Part shown: in pieces, positions 55,567 through 64,000 of the stretch
How positions within the stretch are numbered: position 1 is the first letter of the stretch
Layout: the number at the start of each line of letters is the position of its first letter
Assembly (NCBI RefSeq): GCF_000242895.2
Contig: NC_021171.1
Span: 3,382,001 to 3,446,000, forward strand
Direction of reading: 5' to 3'
Source of the DNA: Bacillus sp. 1NLA3E
Lineage (GTDB): Bacteria; Bacillota; Bacilli; Bacillales; Cytobacillaceae
Length of the DNA: 64,000 nt
The notes under the pieces: model-generated
What the model was told of the DNA's origin: nothing
Seen by the model: the letters and a program-made list of their open reading frames with translations, nothing else
Databases searched by the model: none
Made by a program: the position numbers and the translations under genes

Positions 55567-55781
55567 CACCTGTTTTTTCTCTCTTGCTTTTCTCTTTCAA
55601 ACTGTATTTCATGTCTTAAAATCTGCATAGCATTTGAAAGCTCATTCTTTTCAATCAGTTTTGAATAAAAAAGTTCTTTTATTTCTTCTTCCATTAATTC
55701 GAGATTGGCTAACCGATCACCAACATAAATGAATGTTCCAAAACCTTTTAAGAATTGCTGGATATCATAAATAGTTTTCAT
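55566..55781 (-). CDS. yqgQ: YqgQ family small protein (DUF910)
   Basis: A 71-residue helical protein ([40 protein letters not shown]) conserved ahead of glcK in Bacillus. Likely nucleic-acid binding from the family, but unproven. The frame is open to 55796; MKTIYD is the conserved start. Confidence 0.87.
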   Translation of the reverse strand: MKTIYDIQQFLKGFGTFIYVGDRLANLELMEEEIKELFYSKLIEKNELSNAMQILRHEIQFEREKQERKNR

Positions 55782-55860
55782 TGTATAACCCCACATTCCT
55801 ATTCATCTCAAATTATAAATGAAACATGAAAGGGTCTCAAGAAGTTCTTTACTTAGCATT

Positions 55861-57318
55861 TTAGCGATCTGGATCTTTAGGATGTAAAAAACGTGGTCGG
55901 CGATTTTTTAGTGGGATTGGTGACCGAATGACCACATCACGAAACGCCCGGAAATTAAAGGGAATAAATGGCCACAAATACGGAACGCCAAATGAATTCA
56001 TTCTCGATAACATAATAATAAATAAAACTACACCAATCACAAAACCATAGACATGAAACAGGGCCGTCAAGATTAACAGTCCTATTCGAACAATCCGGTT
56101 CGCAAGACTTAACTCATAGCTTGGAGTAGCAAACGTCCCAATGGCTGCTATGGCCAAATACAGTATCACTTCGTTCGTAAACAAACCAACTTGAACTGCT
56201 ACTTGGCCAATCATCAATGCCGCAACAAGGCCTAATGCAGTTGCTAAGGACGATGGAGTGTGAATAGCTGCCATTCGTAAAACATCAATGCCAACCTCCG
56301 CTAACAAAAATTGAAGCAACAGCGGTACTTTCCCAGGATCATCAGGTCCAATATAGGCTATTTGCTTTGGCAATAATTCCGGATCAATCGCTAACAAAAA
56401 CCAAAGGGGTAATAAAAAAAGCGATGTCCAAACAGCTATATGACGGACAAAACGCAAATAAGCACCTACTACTGGCTTGTTTCGGTACTCTTCTGCATGC
56501 TGTAAATGATGCCAGAAGGTTGTCGGGGTAATCATGACACTTGGTGATCCGTCAACCATAATAATTACATGTCCCTCGAACAAATGGGTAGCAGCGGTAT
56601 CTGGCCTTTCTGTATATCTTACTACAGGATAGGGATTCCAGTGCCGGCCTGATATAAATTCCTCTATTGTTTTTTCAGCCATAGGTAATCCATCTGTATC
56701 GATTTTCGAAATGGACTCTATAATTTCCTTTACCATTTCTGGATTTGCGATGTCTTCTATATAACATACAACCACATCTGTTTTTGAACGCCTTCCCACC
56801 TGGAGATATTTCATCCGTAAGGTTCGATCCCGTACCCGTCTCCTTGTAAGCGCAGTATTAAAAACAATCGTTTCAACGAAACCATCCCTGGCACCCCTAA
56901 CAACTCTTTCAATGTCCGGCTCTTCTGGTCCCCTTACAGGATATGTACGAGCATCGATCATGATGACCTTATCGATACCATCCACTACCAATGCAGTTGG
57001 TCCCGCCAAGACGGTGTCCACTACTTTATCTAAATCAGATTCTATACTTATTTCAACATATGGGATGTCTGTTTTAACAAGTTTTTGAAGAACATTTGAT
57101 TCAAGCTGTTCCTTTTTTACCTTGGCTAGAAACTTCATTAATAAATGCAGAGCGTTATCCTTTACAAGGCCGTCGACCATAAATAAGGTCATTTTACGCT
57201 CAGCGTATTCTACATCTAGTTGAATCAAATCAAAACTTTTTCCTATACCTAATTCAGGTCTTAAAAAAGCGATGTTTTCTTCAATATTAGATTTCACTGG
57301 ATTTTTTATTGTTCTCAC
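55861..57318 (-). CDS. SpoVAF/GerA-family spore germination protein
   Basis: A 485-residue spore membrane protein. Large N-terminal soluble domain (residues 1-300) with GPEEPDIERVVRGARDGFVE and LRMKYLQVGRRSKTDV, the GerA signature, then five to six transmembrane segments and a basic tail. The 485-residue length and the order suit SpoVAF, which modulates germinant receptors. Located between yqgQ and gluP, it may be one of several paralogues. Needs spores, which agrees with splB here. Confidence 0.85.
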   Translation of the reverse strand: MRTIKNPVKSNIEENIAFLRPELGIGKSFDLIQLDVEYAERKMTLFMVDGLVKDNALHLLMKFLAKVKKEQLESNVLQKLVKTDIPYVEISIESDLDKVVDTVLAGPTALVVDGIDKVIMIDARTYPVRGPEEPDIERVVRGARDGFVETIVFNTALTRRRVRDRTLRMKYLQVGRRSKTDVVVCYIEDIANPEMVKEIIESISKIDTDGLPMAEKTIEEFISGRHWNPYPVVRYTERPDTAATHLFEGHVIIMVDGSPSVMITPTTFWHHLQHAEEYRNKPVVGAYLRFVRHIAVWTSLFLLPLWFLLAIDPELLPKQIAYIGPDDPGKVPLLLQFLLAEVGIDVLRMAAIHTPSSLATALGLVAALMIGQVAVQVGLFTNEVILYLAIAAIGTFATPSYELSLANRIVRIGLLILTALFHVYGFVIGVVLFIIMLSRMNSFGVPYLWPFIPFNFRAFRDVVIRSPIPLKNRRPRFLHPKDPDR

Positions 57319-57447
57319 CTGAAATCCCTCGTCCCTTTAAGTGCTATATAGTTTCACACATAATAAAACAGCATGGACAAGAACAGGTAAAATCATACAA
57401 TTTTAGGTATTACTAGTTTCTGCAGAATAGGATATTTCCGAAAAAAA

Positions 57448-57472
57448 GAATGCATCTTTACCGGATGCATTC
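57448..57472 (-). terminator. Terminator hairpin with U tract, copy split off by an IS insertion
   Basis: GAATGCATC and GATGCATTC stem, followed on the minus strand by seven T. A second copy without U tract lies at 60412-60436 next to gluP (23 of 25 bases equal, same orientation). Confidence 0.75.
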
Positions 57473-57568
57473 AGGCTGTCGAGAAACTCTCGACAGTCTA
57501 TTATTTCACCTAAAAAATTTAGTGATTCACCGCGTTAATTTATTATAATTTTATTAATAATTATTAAC

Positions 57569-58930
57569 TCAACTTTCGCAGACTGAAATAGGCAGGTATG
57601 CCTTGATATAGTTAGGTAAGCCCGCGATCCATTGTTGTAGTTGACTTTTAATTAGCTTTTGAATTTTTTTGTTACTCTCTTTAAGGGTATCTTCAAGAAG
57701 CTCGATTAATTGCTGAAGCGCAATTGCCCAATCGAGGTCACTGATTTCATCACAAAGTTCATAAAACATACCGCCTAATGTTCTTTGGTCCGTACTACAT
57801 CTGTTTTGCCAGGCCAGAACAATATATCGTGCAAAAACTATCGTTGTATGACTAATTAAGGAATCATAGGAACGACCTTGAAACTCCTTTTGGAGTTTTA
57901 ATAGGGATTTCGTTGTTTTGAAAAACACTTCAATGTCCCATCTCATTCCATAAATTCTGATGATTTCTTGGTCACTTAGCGTACAGTCTGTACTCAGAAT
58001 CGCTAACCATTCGCTCTTTTTATTACGGTTTTGAACGAATACCATTTTAACTACAACTCCATTGGCTTGGGTAGTATGAATGGAGCGAAGAATCCCTTTT
58101 TTTCCTTGAATAGGTGCTGCCAAACGATAGAGTTCCTTTAAGCTGACACGCTTATCATCTACAAGGTAACGTTGTTTTAAATTTTTAACCATGCCAATTA
58201 CATCAAGCCCCTGCTCTTTGATGTTCTTAATAAGTGGTTGATGGGTAAACCAAGTATCCATCAACACATATGAAGCATCAATCCCAGCGTTCAATGCACG
58301 TTGAATCATATAAGGAATTTGCTCTGGAGCAGTTTGTAAGGCTTCAAGACGGCGTTTGTAGCCGGTGCTTCTCTTGTCGATTTTACTTGATATTCCGTTA
58401 ATTTGGCTTATTTTAGAGCTCAATAAAGAAAAGTCCACAGGAATGAACGTTGCACCATCTGACCAACCAAGGGTAAGCATACGGAAGCCTTTATAAAAGC
58501 GCATTTTTTGAGAGGCATGATCAAAACAACGAGCTAGTAATTCGACGGATTTACTACGATTTCGATCATAAGAAGAATCATCTAATACTAGGACCTTCGG
58601 TCTTTCATGATTCGAGAGTTTCGTTACTTTTCCAATTGTGTGAACACTAAGAAACAGTAAAAATCTACGCCACGCAAAGGTGGACTGATTCAAGAAACGA
58701 TAGACGGAGTCCTTAGCAGGAAAATCGGCAGATTTTCTACTTTCAAGCGTCCGATACCAATTCTTATTTTCAAAGATCAAACAAAAAATTAATTGAAAAA
58801 GATAACCACAAGAAAAGCCCAGAGACTTTGTAATACCAGCTTTTCTTAGATGCTTTAGTACTTGTAATTCTTTAAATGTGGATGTTAGTTCATTTGGTAG
58901 TTGCTTATTTTGACCATTGTTCGATATCAT
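57569..58930 (-). CDS. IS4-family transposase
   Basis: A 453-residue DDE transposase. Catalytic Asp in LVLDDSSYDRNRSK, second Asp in YVLMDTWFTHQP, and Glu in GMRWDIEVFFKTTKSLL, the Y-x2-R-W-x-I-E-x-F-F-K pattern of the family. The stop codon lies inside the terminal inverted repeat. The ATG at 58930 has GAGGTG eight bases upstream; the longer frame to 58972 crosses that site. It looks intact. Confidence 0.92.
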   Translation of the reverse strand: MISNNGQNKQLPNELTSTFKELQVLKHLRKAGITKSLGFSCGYLFQLIFCLIFENKNWYRTLESRKSADFPAKDSVYRFLNQSTFAWRRFLLFLSVHTIGKVTKLSNHERPKVLVLDDSSYDRNRSKSVELLARCFDHASQKMRFYKGFRMLTLGWSDGATFIPVDFSLLSSKISQINGISSKIDKRSTGYKRRLEALQTAPEQIPYMIQRALNAGIDASYVLMDTWFTHQPLIKNIKEQGLDVIGMVKNLKQRYLVDDKRVSLKELYRLAAPIQGKKGILRSIHTTQANGVVVKMVFVQNRNKKSEWLAILSTDCTLSDQEIIRIYGMRWDIEVFFKTTKSLLKLQKEFQGRSYDSLISHTTIVFARYIVLAWQNRCSTDQRTLGGMFYELCDEISDLDWAIALQQLIELLEDTLKESNKKIQKLIKSQLQQWIAGLPNYIKAYLPISVCES

Positions 58931-58937
58931 ATAGGAG

Positions 58938-58998
58938 GCACCTCTTCTGTATGGTATTGTGATTCTCGACAAATCAACTATACCAAACGAAGAGGTGC
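58938..58998 (-). promoter_or_regulatory. Hairpin that can mask the transposase ribosome site
   Basis: GCACCTCTTC (58938-58947) and GAAGAGGTGC (58989-58998) are perfect complements; the stem extends with TATGGTAT/ATACCA. Only transcripts entering from outside would contain both halves, so translation from read-through would be blocked, as known for IS10 and IS231. Confidence 0.6.
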
Positions 58999-59108
58999 TT
59001 TTTCATGCCTATATTTAAGGGCAAGTACTTTATTTCAACAACTCCGAGCTTTACAGACATTTAAGCTTAGCACATTTTTCTGGGTGCGAAAGTTGAGTTA
59101 TTAATAAA

Positions 59109-59283
59109 TAGGCTGTTCAATAGGTCTGTTGATTTCCGTTCCAGACGCTTCGCTTTCCGCGGGGCGGGCGGTGAGCCTCCTCGGCGCTTAAGCGCCTGCG
59201 GGGTCTCACCTGTCCCGCTGCTCCCGCAGGAGTCTTCGCGTCTTCCACTCCAATCAACAGGGCGGTTCCAATACAGACCTTCC
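59109..59283. repeat. GC-rich palindromic repeat, copy 3
   Basis: Same core as copies 1 and 2 (GGCGCTTAAGCGCC, CTCCCGCAGGAG), without clear terminal inverted repeats of the same type at the left. It sits at the right edge of the IS4 element. Confidence 0.85.
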
Positions 59284-59321
59284 ACTCAACCAATAAATAA
59301 TAAAAATAAGTGGCGAAATCA

Positions 59322-60170
59322 ATGTTAAGCCAAAAGAGTCTAGCTAAAGTGAATATGAATTTGTGTCTATTGATGAATTAGTCCCAGACAATCACCTTCT
59401 TCGCTTGATTGCAAATATATCGATTTTTCGTTTCTACTTGAAAAGGTCCGTCCTTATTATAGCGATGATAACGGATGCCCTACTGATCCCCTTATTCTTT
59501 TTACAATGATGTTTATTGGTTATCTTTATGGCATTCGTTCTGAACGATAATTAGAAAGAGAAATAAGGACAAACGTCGCCTTCCGCTGGTTTTTAGGTTT
59601 GAAATTCAAGGAACCAGTTCATATCACTCTTCGATTAGTTTTATTCGTCAACACCGTTTTAAGGATACAAATATTTTTCAAGAGCTTTTTGATGAGATTG
59701 TTCTTCTAGCGATAAATCATAAGATGGTTGGCGGACGTGTTTTATTTACAGATTCTACACACTTAAAGGCAAAAGCAAATAAACACAAGTTTACAAAACA
59801 AGAAGTGGAAGTGAATACTCGGGAATATTTTGATGACTTAAGCAAGGCAATAGAAGAGGATAGAATCAAACACGGCAAAAAGCCATTAAAAGAAAAGGTA
59901 AAAGTTGTAACACGACATGTTTGGGAGCAACACAAGGAAAAGGTAAGGTTAAATCGCTTATCTAAATCAGGAAAAATGCTTTATAAATTTAGAAAAGAAA
60001 AAATTGAGCGATGCTTCGCAGACTCAAAAGAGCTCCATGTGCTTCCCTACTGCCGGTTACGGGGATTGAAGAATGTAAGTGAACAGGCTCTCCTTACTGC
60101 AGCCTGCCAAAAAACAAAAAAATTGCAACACATTTTGTCAGGTTGGATAAGGTGTGTTGCAATTCTTTAG
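59322..60170 (+). pseudogene. IS1182-family transposase, degraded
   Basis: In shifting frames the translation reads YEFVSIDELVPDNHLLRLI, YSDDNGCPTDPLILFTMMF, FRWFLGLNFKEPVHI and, from 59724, MVGGRVLFTDSTHLKAKANK ... ERCFADSKELHVLPYCRL. Several frameshifts and an internal deletion. Related to, but not the same as, the transposase at 62631. Confidence 0.85.
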
Positions 60171-60177
60171 GTTGATT

Positions 60178-60325
60178 TGCCCTCTGTTGATTGGAGCGGA
60201 AGGTGCGAAGACTCCTGCGGGAGCAGCGGGACAGGTGAGACCCCACAGGAGCGTTAGCGACGAGGAGGCTCACCGCCCGCCCCGCGGAAAGCGAAGCACC
60301 TGGAGCGGAGATCAACAGGTCCTTA
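60178..60325. repeat. GC-rich palindromic repeat, copy 4 (inverted)
   Basis: Complement of the same core, but the loop GCGCTTAAGCGC is replaced by GCGTTAGCGA, while the outer pairing arms are kept. This is the variant with a changed loop. Confidence 0.82.
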
Positions 60326-60411
60326 GCATAGACAATCTCATATTAAAAATCGGCATTTAATGTTCTGACAAAATGAAAAATTGCCGAGAAAATAACCTTT
60401 TTCGACAATCT

Positions 60412-60436
60412 GAATGCATCTTCACTGGATGCATTC
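60412..60436 (-). repeat. Copy of the gluP terminator hairpin without its U tract
   Basis: GAATGCATC and GATGCATTC with loop TTCACTG, ten bases past the gluP stop. On the minus strand it is followed by the IS end AGATTGTCG rather than T. Equals 57448-57472 in 23 of 25 positions. Confidence 0.7.
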
Positions 60437-60445
60437 CCTCTTATT

Positions 60446-62041
60446 CTATAACGATTCTCCAACACCAGAGCTTTGTGCTAAATAAGCATTTATTTTTTTC
60501 ACTAGCTCTTTGTATTCTGTTTTTTCCGGCTTCAATTTTAATGCCTTTTGAGCATACTCTTTTGCTTTTTCTAGTTGTTGTTCATTTATACAGACAAGCG
60601 CCAAATTGTAATAAGCTTCATCAAAACTCGAATCGATTTTTATGACTTCCAGTAGATGGTCTTTCGCCTCATTCTCCATCCCTTTTTTGATTTCAACGTA
60701 GGAAAGAAGAAATAATAGTTCAGCAGATTTCTCCCCATTATCTTGGACATCCTTAAGCACGGTATATGCTTGGTCGTAATCCCCATTTTCAACATAGGTT
60801 TGAGCCAATACAAAGCTTGAATGAGTATCAACAGCTTTAGTTGAATCTCCATATCCTAATTGAAGGAAACCAAATACTGCAGCCAAGCTGATAACTAAAA
60901 ATGCTGTTTGTAAAAGTGGTTTTTTCCCTTTTGGAAAATAGAGAATTCCGGATGCAAGAAATCCACCAATCAATCCACCTATATGTCCTGCATTATCGAT
61001 TCCTTGCATGGAAAACCCAAAAGCAAGATTAAGACCGATTACGACCAGGATATTCATTCCCATAGTTCGGAAAAATAACTTTGGATAAATAAGACCAAAA
61101 TATAGTAACGCACCAAAACAGCCAAAAATGGCCCCACTTGCCCCTGCTGATAAATTAGCACTAAAAGCAAAGCTCGCTAATACTCCTGTAAAACCGGCAA
61201 ACAAATAAATTAAAATAAAGCGAAAATTCCCATAAATCCTCTCAACCAAGGGTCCTATATAATATAATGCAATTGAATTCATAATTAAATGCAAGAAACC
61301 TATATGGATGAAAATAGGGGTCAAGAACCGCCACCATTGACCTTCAATAATTAACGGGTTAAACTTCGCACCAAACTTAATAAGGGTAGTTGAATTAGTG
61401 CTTCCCCCGTTTAACTCCATTACAAGTAAAACCGCAATTTGGATTACTAACAAAATATATGTAAAAAATGGCTTTCCATTCTCAAATATTGCCTTTTCTT
61501 TTTTCAACTTATTAGCGGAATGAGATATGGCAATTTGCTTAAGGAAGCTAATATCCTGTTCATCATATTCCTTTTCTAATGCAATCGGAATTTGATAACC
61601 GAGACAGTCACTTAGTCCTTTTAGCGAGTTGGATAATTGATTTGACTCTAGTAATGTAGTTGTAATGATCGTTTTATTACTCTCTTGATTTAAATATGGC
61701 TTATCGATTAGAAATTGATAATCATCCACAGGTGGATAAGGAGTTACGTAAATATTAATTAAATGTAATTCCCCTCGTAAATATCGTTTCCTAAACCTTT
61801 CTCCTACGGATGAAATTATTTCTATATCTCTCTGTAGCGAATTGCTCCAATCCAAATTCCGTCGAACAATTCTGATCAGTTGCGCTTGTTTATTTGAAAC
61901 ATTTTCAAGCCAAAGTTCTTGATCATTGCTGGCCATTTGAACAAGACGATAATCTTGATTGATTATTAGAAAATCTGCCAACCTCCAAAATAAATAATCC
62001 TCTTGGAAATCCAACTCTTCCCCTACTTTCTCTCTGAACAT
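60446..62041 (-). CDS. gluP: Rhomboid intramembrane serine protease GluP
   Basis: A 531-residue protein: large N-terminal cytosolic domain (residues 1-180), rhomboid core with six to seven membrane helices and the catalytic Ser in LSAGASGAIFG and His in NAGHIGGLIGG, and two or three TPR repeats at the C-terminus (AQTYVENGDYDQAYTVL, AYYNLALVCINEQQLEKA). B. subtilis YqgP/GluP cleaves membrane transporters and acts in magnesium homeostasis. Its terminator was split by an IS insertion. Confidence 0.92.
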   Translation of the reverse strand: MFREKVGEELDFQEDYLFWRLADFLIINQDYRLVQMASNDQELWLENVSNKQAQLIRIVRRNLDWSNSLQRDIEIISSVGERFRKRYLRGELHLINIYVTPYPPVDDYQFLIDKPYLNQESNKTIITTTLLESNQLSNSLKGLSDCLGYQIPIALEKEYDEQDISFLKQIAISHSANKLKKEKAIFENGKPFFTYILLVIQIAVLLVMELNGGSTNSTTLIKFGAKFNPLIIEGQWWRFLTPIFIHIGFLHLIMNSIALYYIGPLVERIYGNFRFILIYLFAGFTGVLASFAFSANLSAGASGAIFGCFGALLYFGLIYPKLFFRTMGMNILVVIGLNLAFGFSMQGIDNAGHIGGLIGGFLASGILYFPKGKKPLLQTAFLVISLAAVFGFLQLGYGDSTKAVDTHSSFVLAQTYVENGDYDQAYTVLKDVQDNGEKSAELLFLLSYVEIKKGMENEAKDHLLEVIKIDSSFDEAYYNLALVCINEQQLEKAKEYAQKALKLKPEKTEYKELVKKINAYLAQSSGVGESL

Positions 62042-62216
62042 GCATGGCTATCATTATTTTATTAGCAGTTTTTAGTCTGCAGATTTTTTATTATTTAAAT
62101 TATTATAAACTATATTTAAATTTATTCATAAAATGAAATGACCAAGAGTTTCATTACTTAGGATAAAACCAAACTTACCTATTTTAGAAAAAATAAAAAG
62201 ACCTATTTAGGCCTTT

Positions 62217-62408
62217 TTACCATTCAGTTGGTCCCGAGAAAACGGTCTGCATCATCTTATTTCGAATTCCAGGAATACTTAGTAATGATCCAACAAACAG
62301 CTTCCGTGTAAATCCACTTCCTAACAGGACATTTATGAGTCGAAAACGATTTTGAAACGCTAAATATCCAGCCAATCCAATCATAAATATCGAAGCTATT
62401 GTTCGCAT
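62217..62408 (-). CDS. yqgO: YqgO-like small membrane protein
   Basis: A 63-residue protein with one N-terminal membrane segment (ASIFMIGLAGYLAFQNRFRL) and a basic C-terminus (IPGIRNKMMQTVF). Size, position beside gluP and sequence pattern fit B. subtilis YqgO. GGAGGGATGG precedes the ATG. Confidence 0.65.
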   Translation of the reverse strand: MRTIASIFMIGLAGYLAFQNRFRLINVLLGSGFTRKLFVGSLLSIPGIRNKMMQTVFSGPTEW

Positions 62409-62553
62409 AATCCATCCCTCCTACCACTAGTGTGTGATATACTGCTCCATTTTATCCTTAATAATTCCTGAATAAAAAGGCATAACATCACGAAAAAAGA
62501 CTGCCTAGTAGAGGCCACTGCAAAAAGGCTAAAAAATTCATTTTGATTTTAAT

Positions 62554-62600
62554 AAAAGGAGCCGCCAATTAATGAAAAACATTAATTGGCGGCTCCTTTT
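62554..62600. terminator. Perfect 21-bp hairpin at the end of the IS1182 element
   Basis: AAAAGGAGCCGCCAATTAAT and its complement pair over 21 bases with a 5-base loop, followed by six T. Placed 31 bases beyond the transposase stop, likely the IS terminator. Near 62505-62525 the sequence GAGGCCACTGCAAAAAGG may be the IS end. Confidence 0.7.
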
Positions 62601-62630
62601 TTGAACATAGTGAATTTTAGGTTCCCTCTA

Positions 62631-64000
62631 TCACACTGAAAGGGACATTTTTAGCTTTATCATTCTCTTAACATTTACTACAAACGCTGTTAGAAACGCT
62701 TGTATTCGCATACCAAATTGACCACGGTATTTTGCCCTGGTCATTCTATGTGCATTCTTTAATTCAGCATTTTTATGTTCAATTTTGGAACGAATTCCTT
62801 TTCTTTGGTGATATTCATCAGATTCCAAATATGCCATCTGATGAATATGTTCCTCTGATTTAATACTTATGGAATATGTTTTTTCCTTTGTATTGTTATA
62901 ACAATCTTCCTTGAAAGGACACTTTTTACAAAGGTTTGTATCAAAGTAAAAGGTTAAGCATTGGTTAGTACCCGTTTCTTTTCTTCCAGTTTTAGCCTTC
63001 CTTATACTTGTATGCCCTGCAGGGCATATAACTTCGTCATTTTCCTTGTCATATTGAAATTTATCATCTTCTCGAATTCCATAGACTGCTGGACTTAAAG
63101 GAATCGAAGCTTTAATCTCATCTGTTTGAAGGAAGGTTAAATTTTCCTTTCTAGAATATGCTGTATCGGCAAGAACTTCATCAATCGTTATTTGTTGTTC
63201 TTTTGTCTTGTTAACCAAAGTTTGTAGCTGTTTTCCATCATCTTCATTTCCTGGAGTAACATGAATGGCAGTAATGATTTCTTCTTCAGTCATAGCAATG
63301 TGATTCTTATATCCATAAAAAGATCTTGACTTAGATTTCCTTCCAAAACGTGCATCTGGGTCAACTGCAGATGCAATCCCTTTGTTAGTTAAAAGTCTCT
63401 CATCATCAACAATTTGCTTTACGATGTTTATCTTTTCAAGCAAGCTGCCTTCGGCATCTGGGAGTTTTTCATCTAATAGATCCTTTAGTTCTACTAAATA
63501 TTGCAAAAGTTGTTTCGCCTTTTCCTCATCCGTTCCCTTTAATTTTGGAAATGTTGGAAGCTTTTTATAAAGACTGGAATACTGTTTCTTTACCCCTTTT
63601 AGAAGACGATTAGCTGCTTTTTTCAAAACATCTAATGGCTTTTCCTTGGCTGCGTTAGCAAGAGTATGAGTTGAATCAATAATCAGAGCCTTAGACTGAA
63701 TCAATCCTTTTTCTACACATTGTTTTACAATATGCTCAAGAACCATTTCAACCCTATTTGCTCCTAGTCTATGTACACGGAATCGGCTAAGTTGGGAAGC
63801 ATCTGGTAAATTATCTTCTGGATTTAAACCTAAAAACCACTTATAGGCTAAATTGTATTGCGAATCCTCAATTACTCTTTCATCCGATAAATTATAAAGG
63901 AATTGGAGAAATAGGAGACGAAACAACAATTCAGGCTCATTTGCAGGTCTACCGTAAAACTCACTATATGATTCTTTAACTAAATTATTAATAAAGGAAA
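62631..64000 (-). CDS. IS1182-family transposase, 5' end outside the window
   Basis: At least 455 residues, open to the window edge, including ESYSEFYGRPANEPELLF upstream of the earliest start codon seen. Signatures: LSDERVIEDSQYNLAYKWFL, DASQLSRFRVHRL, LIIDSTHT (Asp), DTAYSRKE and the cysteine cluster KCPFKEDCYNN, ending with SKIEHKNAELKNAHRMTRAK. Looks intact within the window. The element's right end near 62505-62525. Confidence 0.9.
   Translation of the reverse strand, partial: SFINNLVKESYSEFYGRPANEPELLFRLLFLQFLYNLSDERVIEDSQYNLAYKWFLGLNPEDNLPDASQLSRFRVHRLGANRVEMVLEHIVKQCVEKGLIQSKALIIDSTHTLANAAKEKPLDVLKKAANRLLKGVKKQYSSLYKKLPTFPKLKGTDEEKAKQLLQYLVELKDLLDEKLPDAEGSLLEKINIVKQIVDDERLLTNKGIASAVDPDARFGRKSKSRSFYGYKNHIAMTEEEIITAIHVTPGNEDDGKQLQTLVNKTKEQQITIDEVLADTAYSRKENLTFLQTDEIKASIPLSPAVYGIREDDKFQYDKENDEVICPAGHTSIRKAKTGRKETGTNQCLTFYFDTNLCKKCPFKEDCYNNTKEKTYSISIKSEEHIHQMAYLESDEYHQRKGIRSKIEHKNAELKNAHRMTRAKYRGQFGMRIQAFLTAFVVNVKRMIKLKMSLSV

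Larger units (their letters stand above)
57568..59097 (-). mobile_element. IS4-family insertion sequence, complete
   Basis: A 1530-bp element with perfect 13-bp terminal inverted repeats CTCAACTTTCGCA (57568-57580) and TGCGAAAGTTGAG (59085-59097). The 7-bp sequence TTATTAA flanks both ends (57561-57567, 59098-59104) as target duplication. It carries one intact transposase. Confidence 0.9.
57471..60413. mobile_element. IS1182-like remnant enclosing an IS4-family element
   Basis: Bounded by the inverted ends TCAGGCTGTCGAGAAA (57471-57486) and TCAGATTGTCGAAAAA (complement near 60398-60413). Inside: IS4-family element 57568-59097, GC-rich repeats at 59109 and 60178, and a broken IS1182 transposase. 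The IS1182 ends and transposase suggest one original insertion, later invaded. Confidence 0.7.

Overview
The window is about 64 kb of a low-GC, endospore-forming Bacillaceae chromosome. The evidence is spore photoproduct lyase, a SpoVAF/GerA germination protein, Bacillus-type AGGAGG ribosome sites, a tandem glycine riboswitch, and gene order that follows (reversed) the Bacillus subtilis yqgO-yqhT/efp segment. I cannot name the species. Relative to B. subtilis as I remember it, aroQ, mntR, mgsR, yqhA/yqhB, corA, yqzG and yqgV are absent here, and nrdJ, splB, a polysaccharide deacetylase and an FbpB-like gene are present.

Layout. 1-5408: start of efp, an M24 peptidase, yqhR, yqhQ, yqhP, yqhO and splB. 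5521-9831: B12-dependent ribonucleotide reductase nrdJ with an NrdR-like box, lipM and the rhodanese yqhL. 10215-15694: a small basic protein, a deacetylase and the glycine-cleavage operon gcvT-gcvPA-gcvPB, whose glycine riboswitch leader has been split from gcvT by a GC-rich repeat. 15882-18593: yqhH, yqhG, yqzE. 18687-22228: comGG to comGB and the 3' part of comGA. 22228-43888: a 21.66-kb integrated element. 43887-44324: the 5' part of comGA. 44478-57318: tRNA-Gln, a SufR-like regulator, yqgY, a MidA-type methyltransferase, yqgX, a decayed IS200/IS605 tnpB, yqgW, yqgU, yqgT, yqgS, glcK, yqgQ and a SpoVAF-like gene. 57448-60436: nested insertion sequences (IS4 family inside an IS1182 remnant, plus repeats). 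60446-64000: gluP, yqgO-like and an IS1182-family transposase running off the window.

The main discovery is the comGA element. Its two ends split comGA inside the Walker A motif. Joining the flanks at the shared trinucleotide TGT (22226-22228 and 43887-43889) restores one in-frame 356-residue ComGA with the motif GPTGSGKT. A 478-residue large serine recombinase starts about 50 bp inside one end. The other end carries a primase-helicase of the VapE type followed by nine exact copies of an 8-bp iteron (GGATAGAT), a likely replication origin. This resembles the replication module of phage-satellite islands; no capsid, terminase or conjugation genes are visible. Between them lies a dense cargo of probable defence and nuclease genes: a complete type I restriction-modification system with its own regulator, a zinc-ribbon PD-(D/E)XK-like nuclease, a DUF4145 protein, a YolD-like protein, a GC-rich TIR-domain protein, a lipoprotein DNase-like protein, a DUF3800-like protein and a PIN (DUF4935-like) protein.

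Working together, the insertion removes the DNA-uptake ATPase and separates comGB-comGG from the competence promoter, while the cargo adds restriction and a surface nuclease. The element therefore appears built to block natural transformation, yet precise excision would restore competence, by analogy with the comK prophage of Listeria and the skin element of B. subtilis. Whether it excises is inference.
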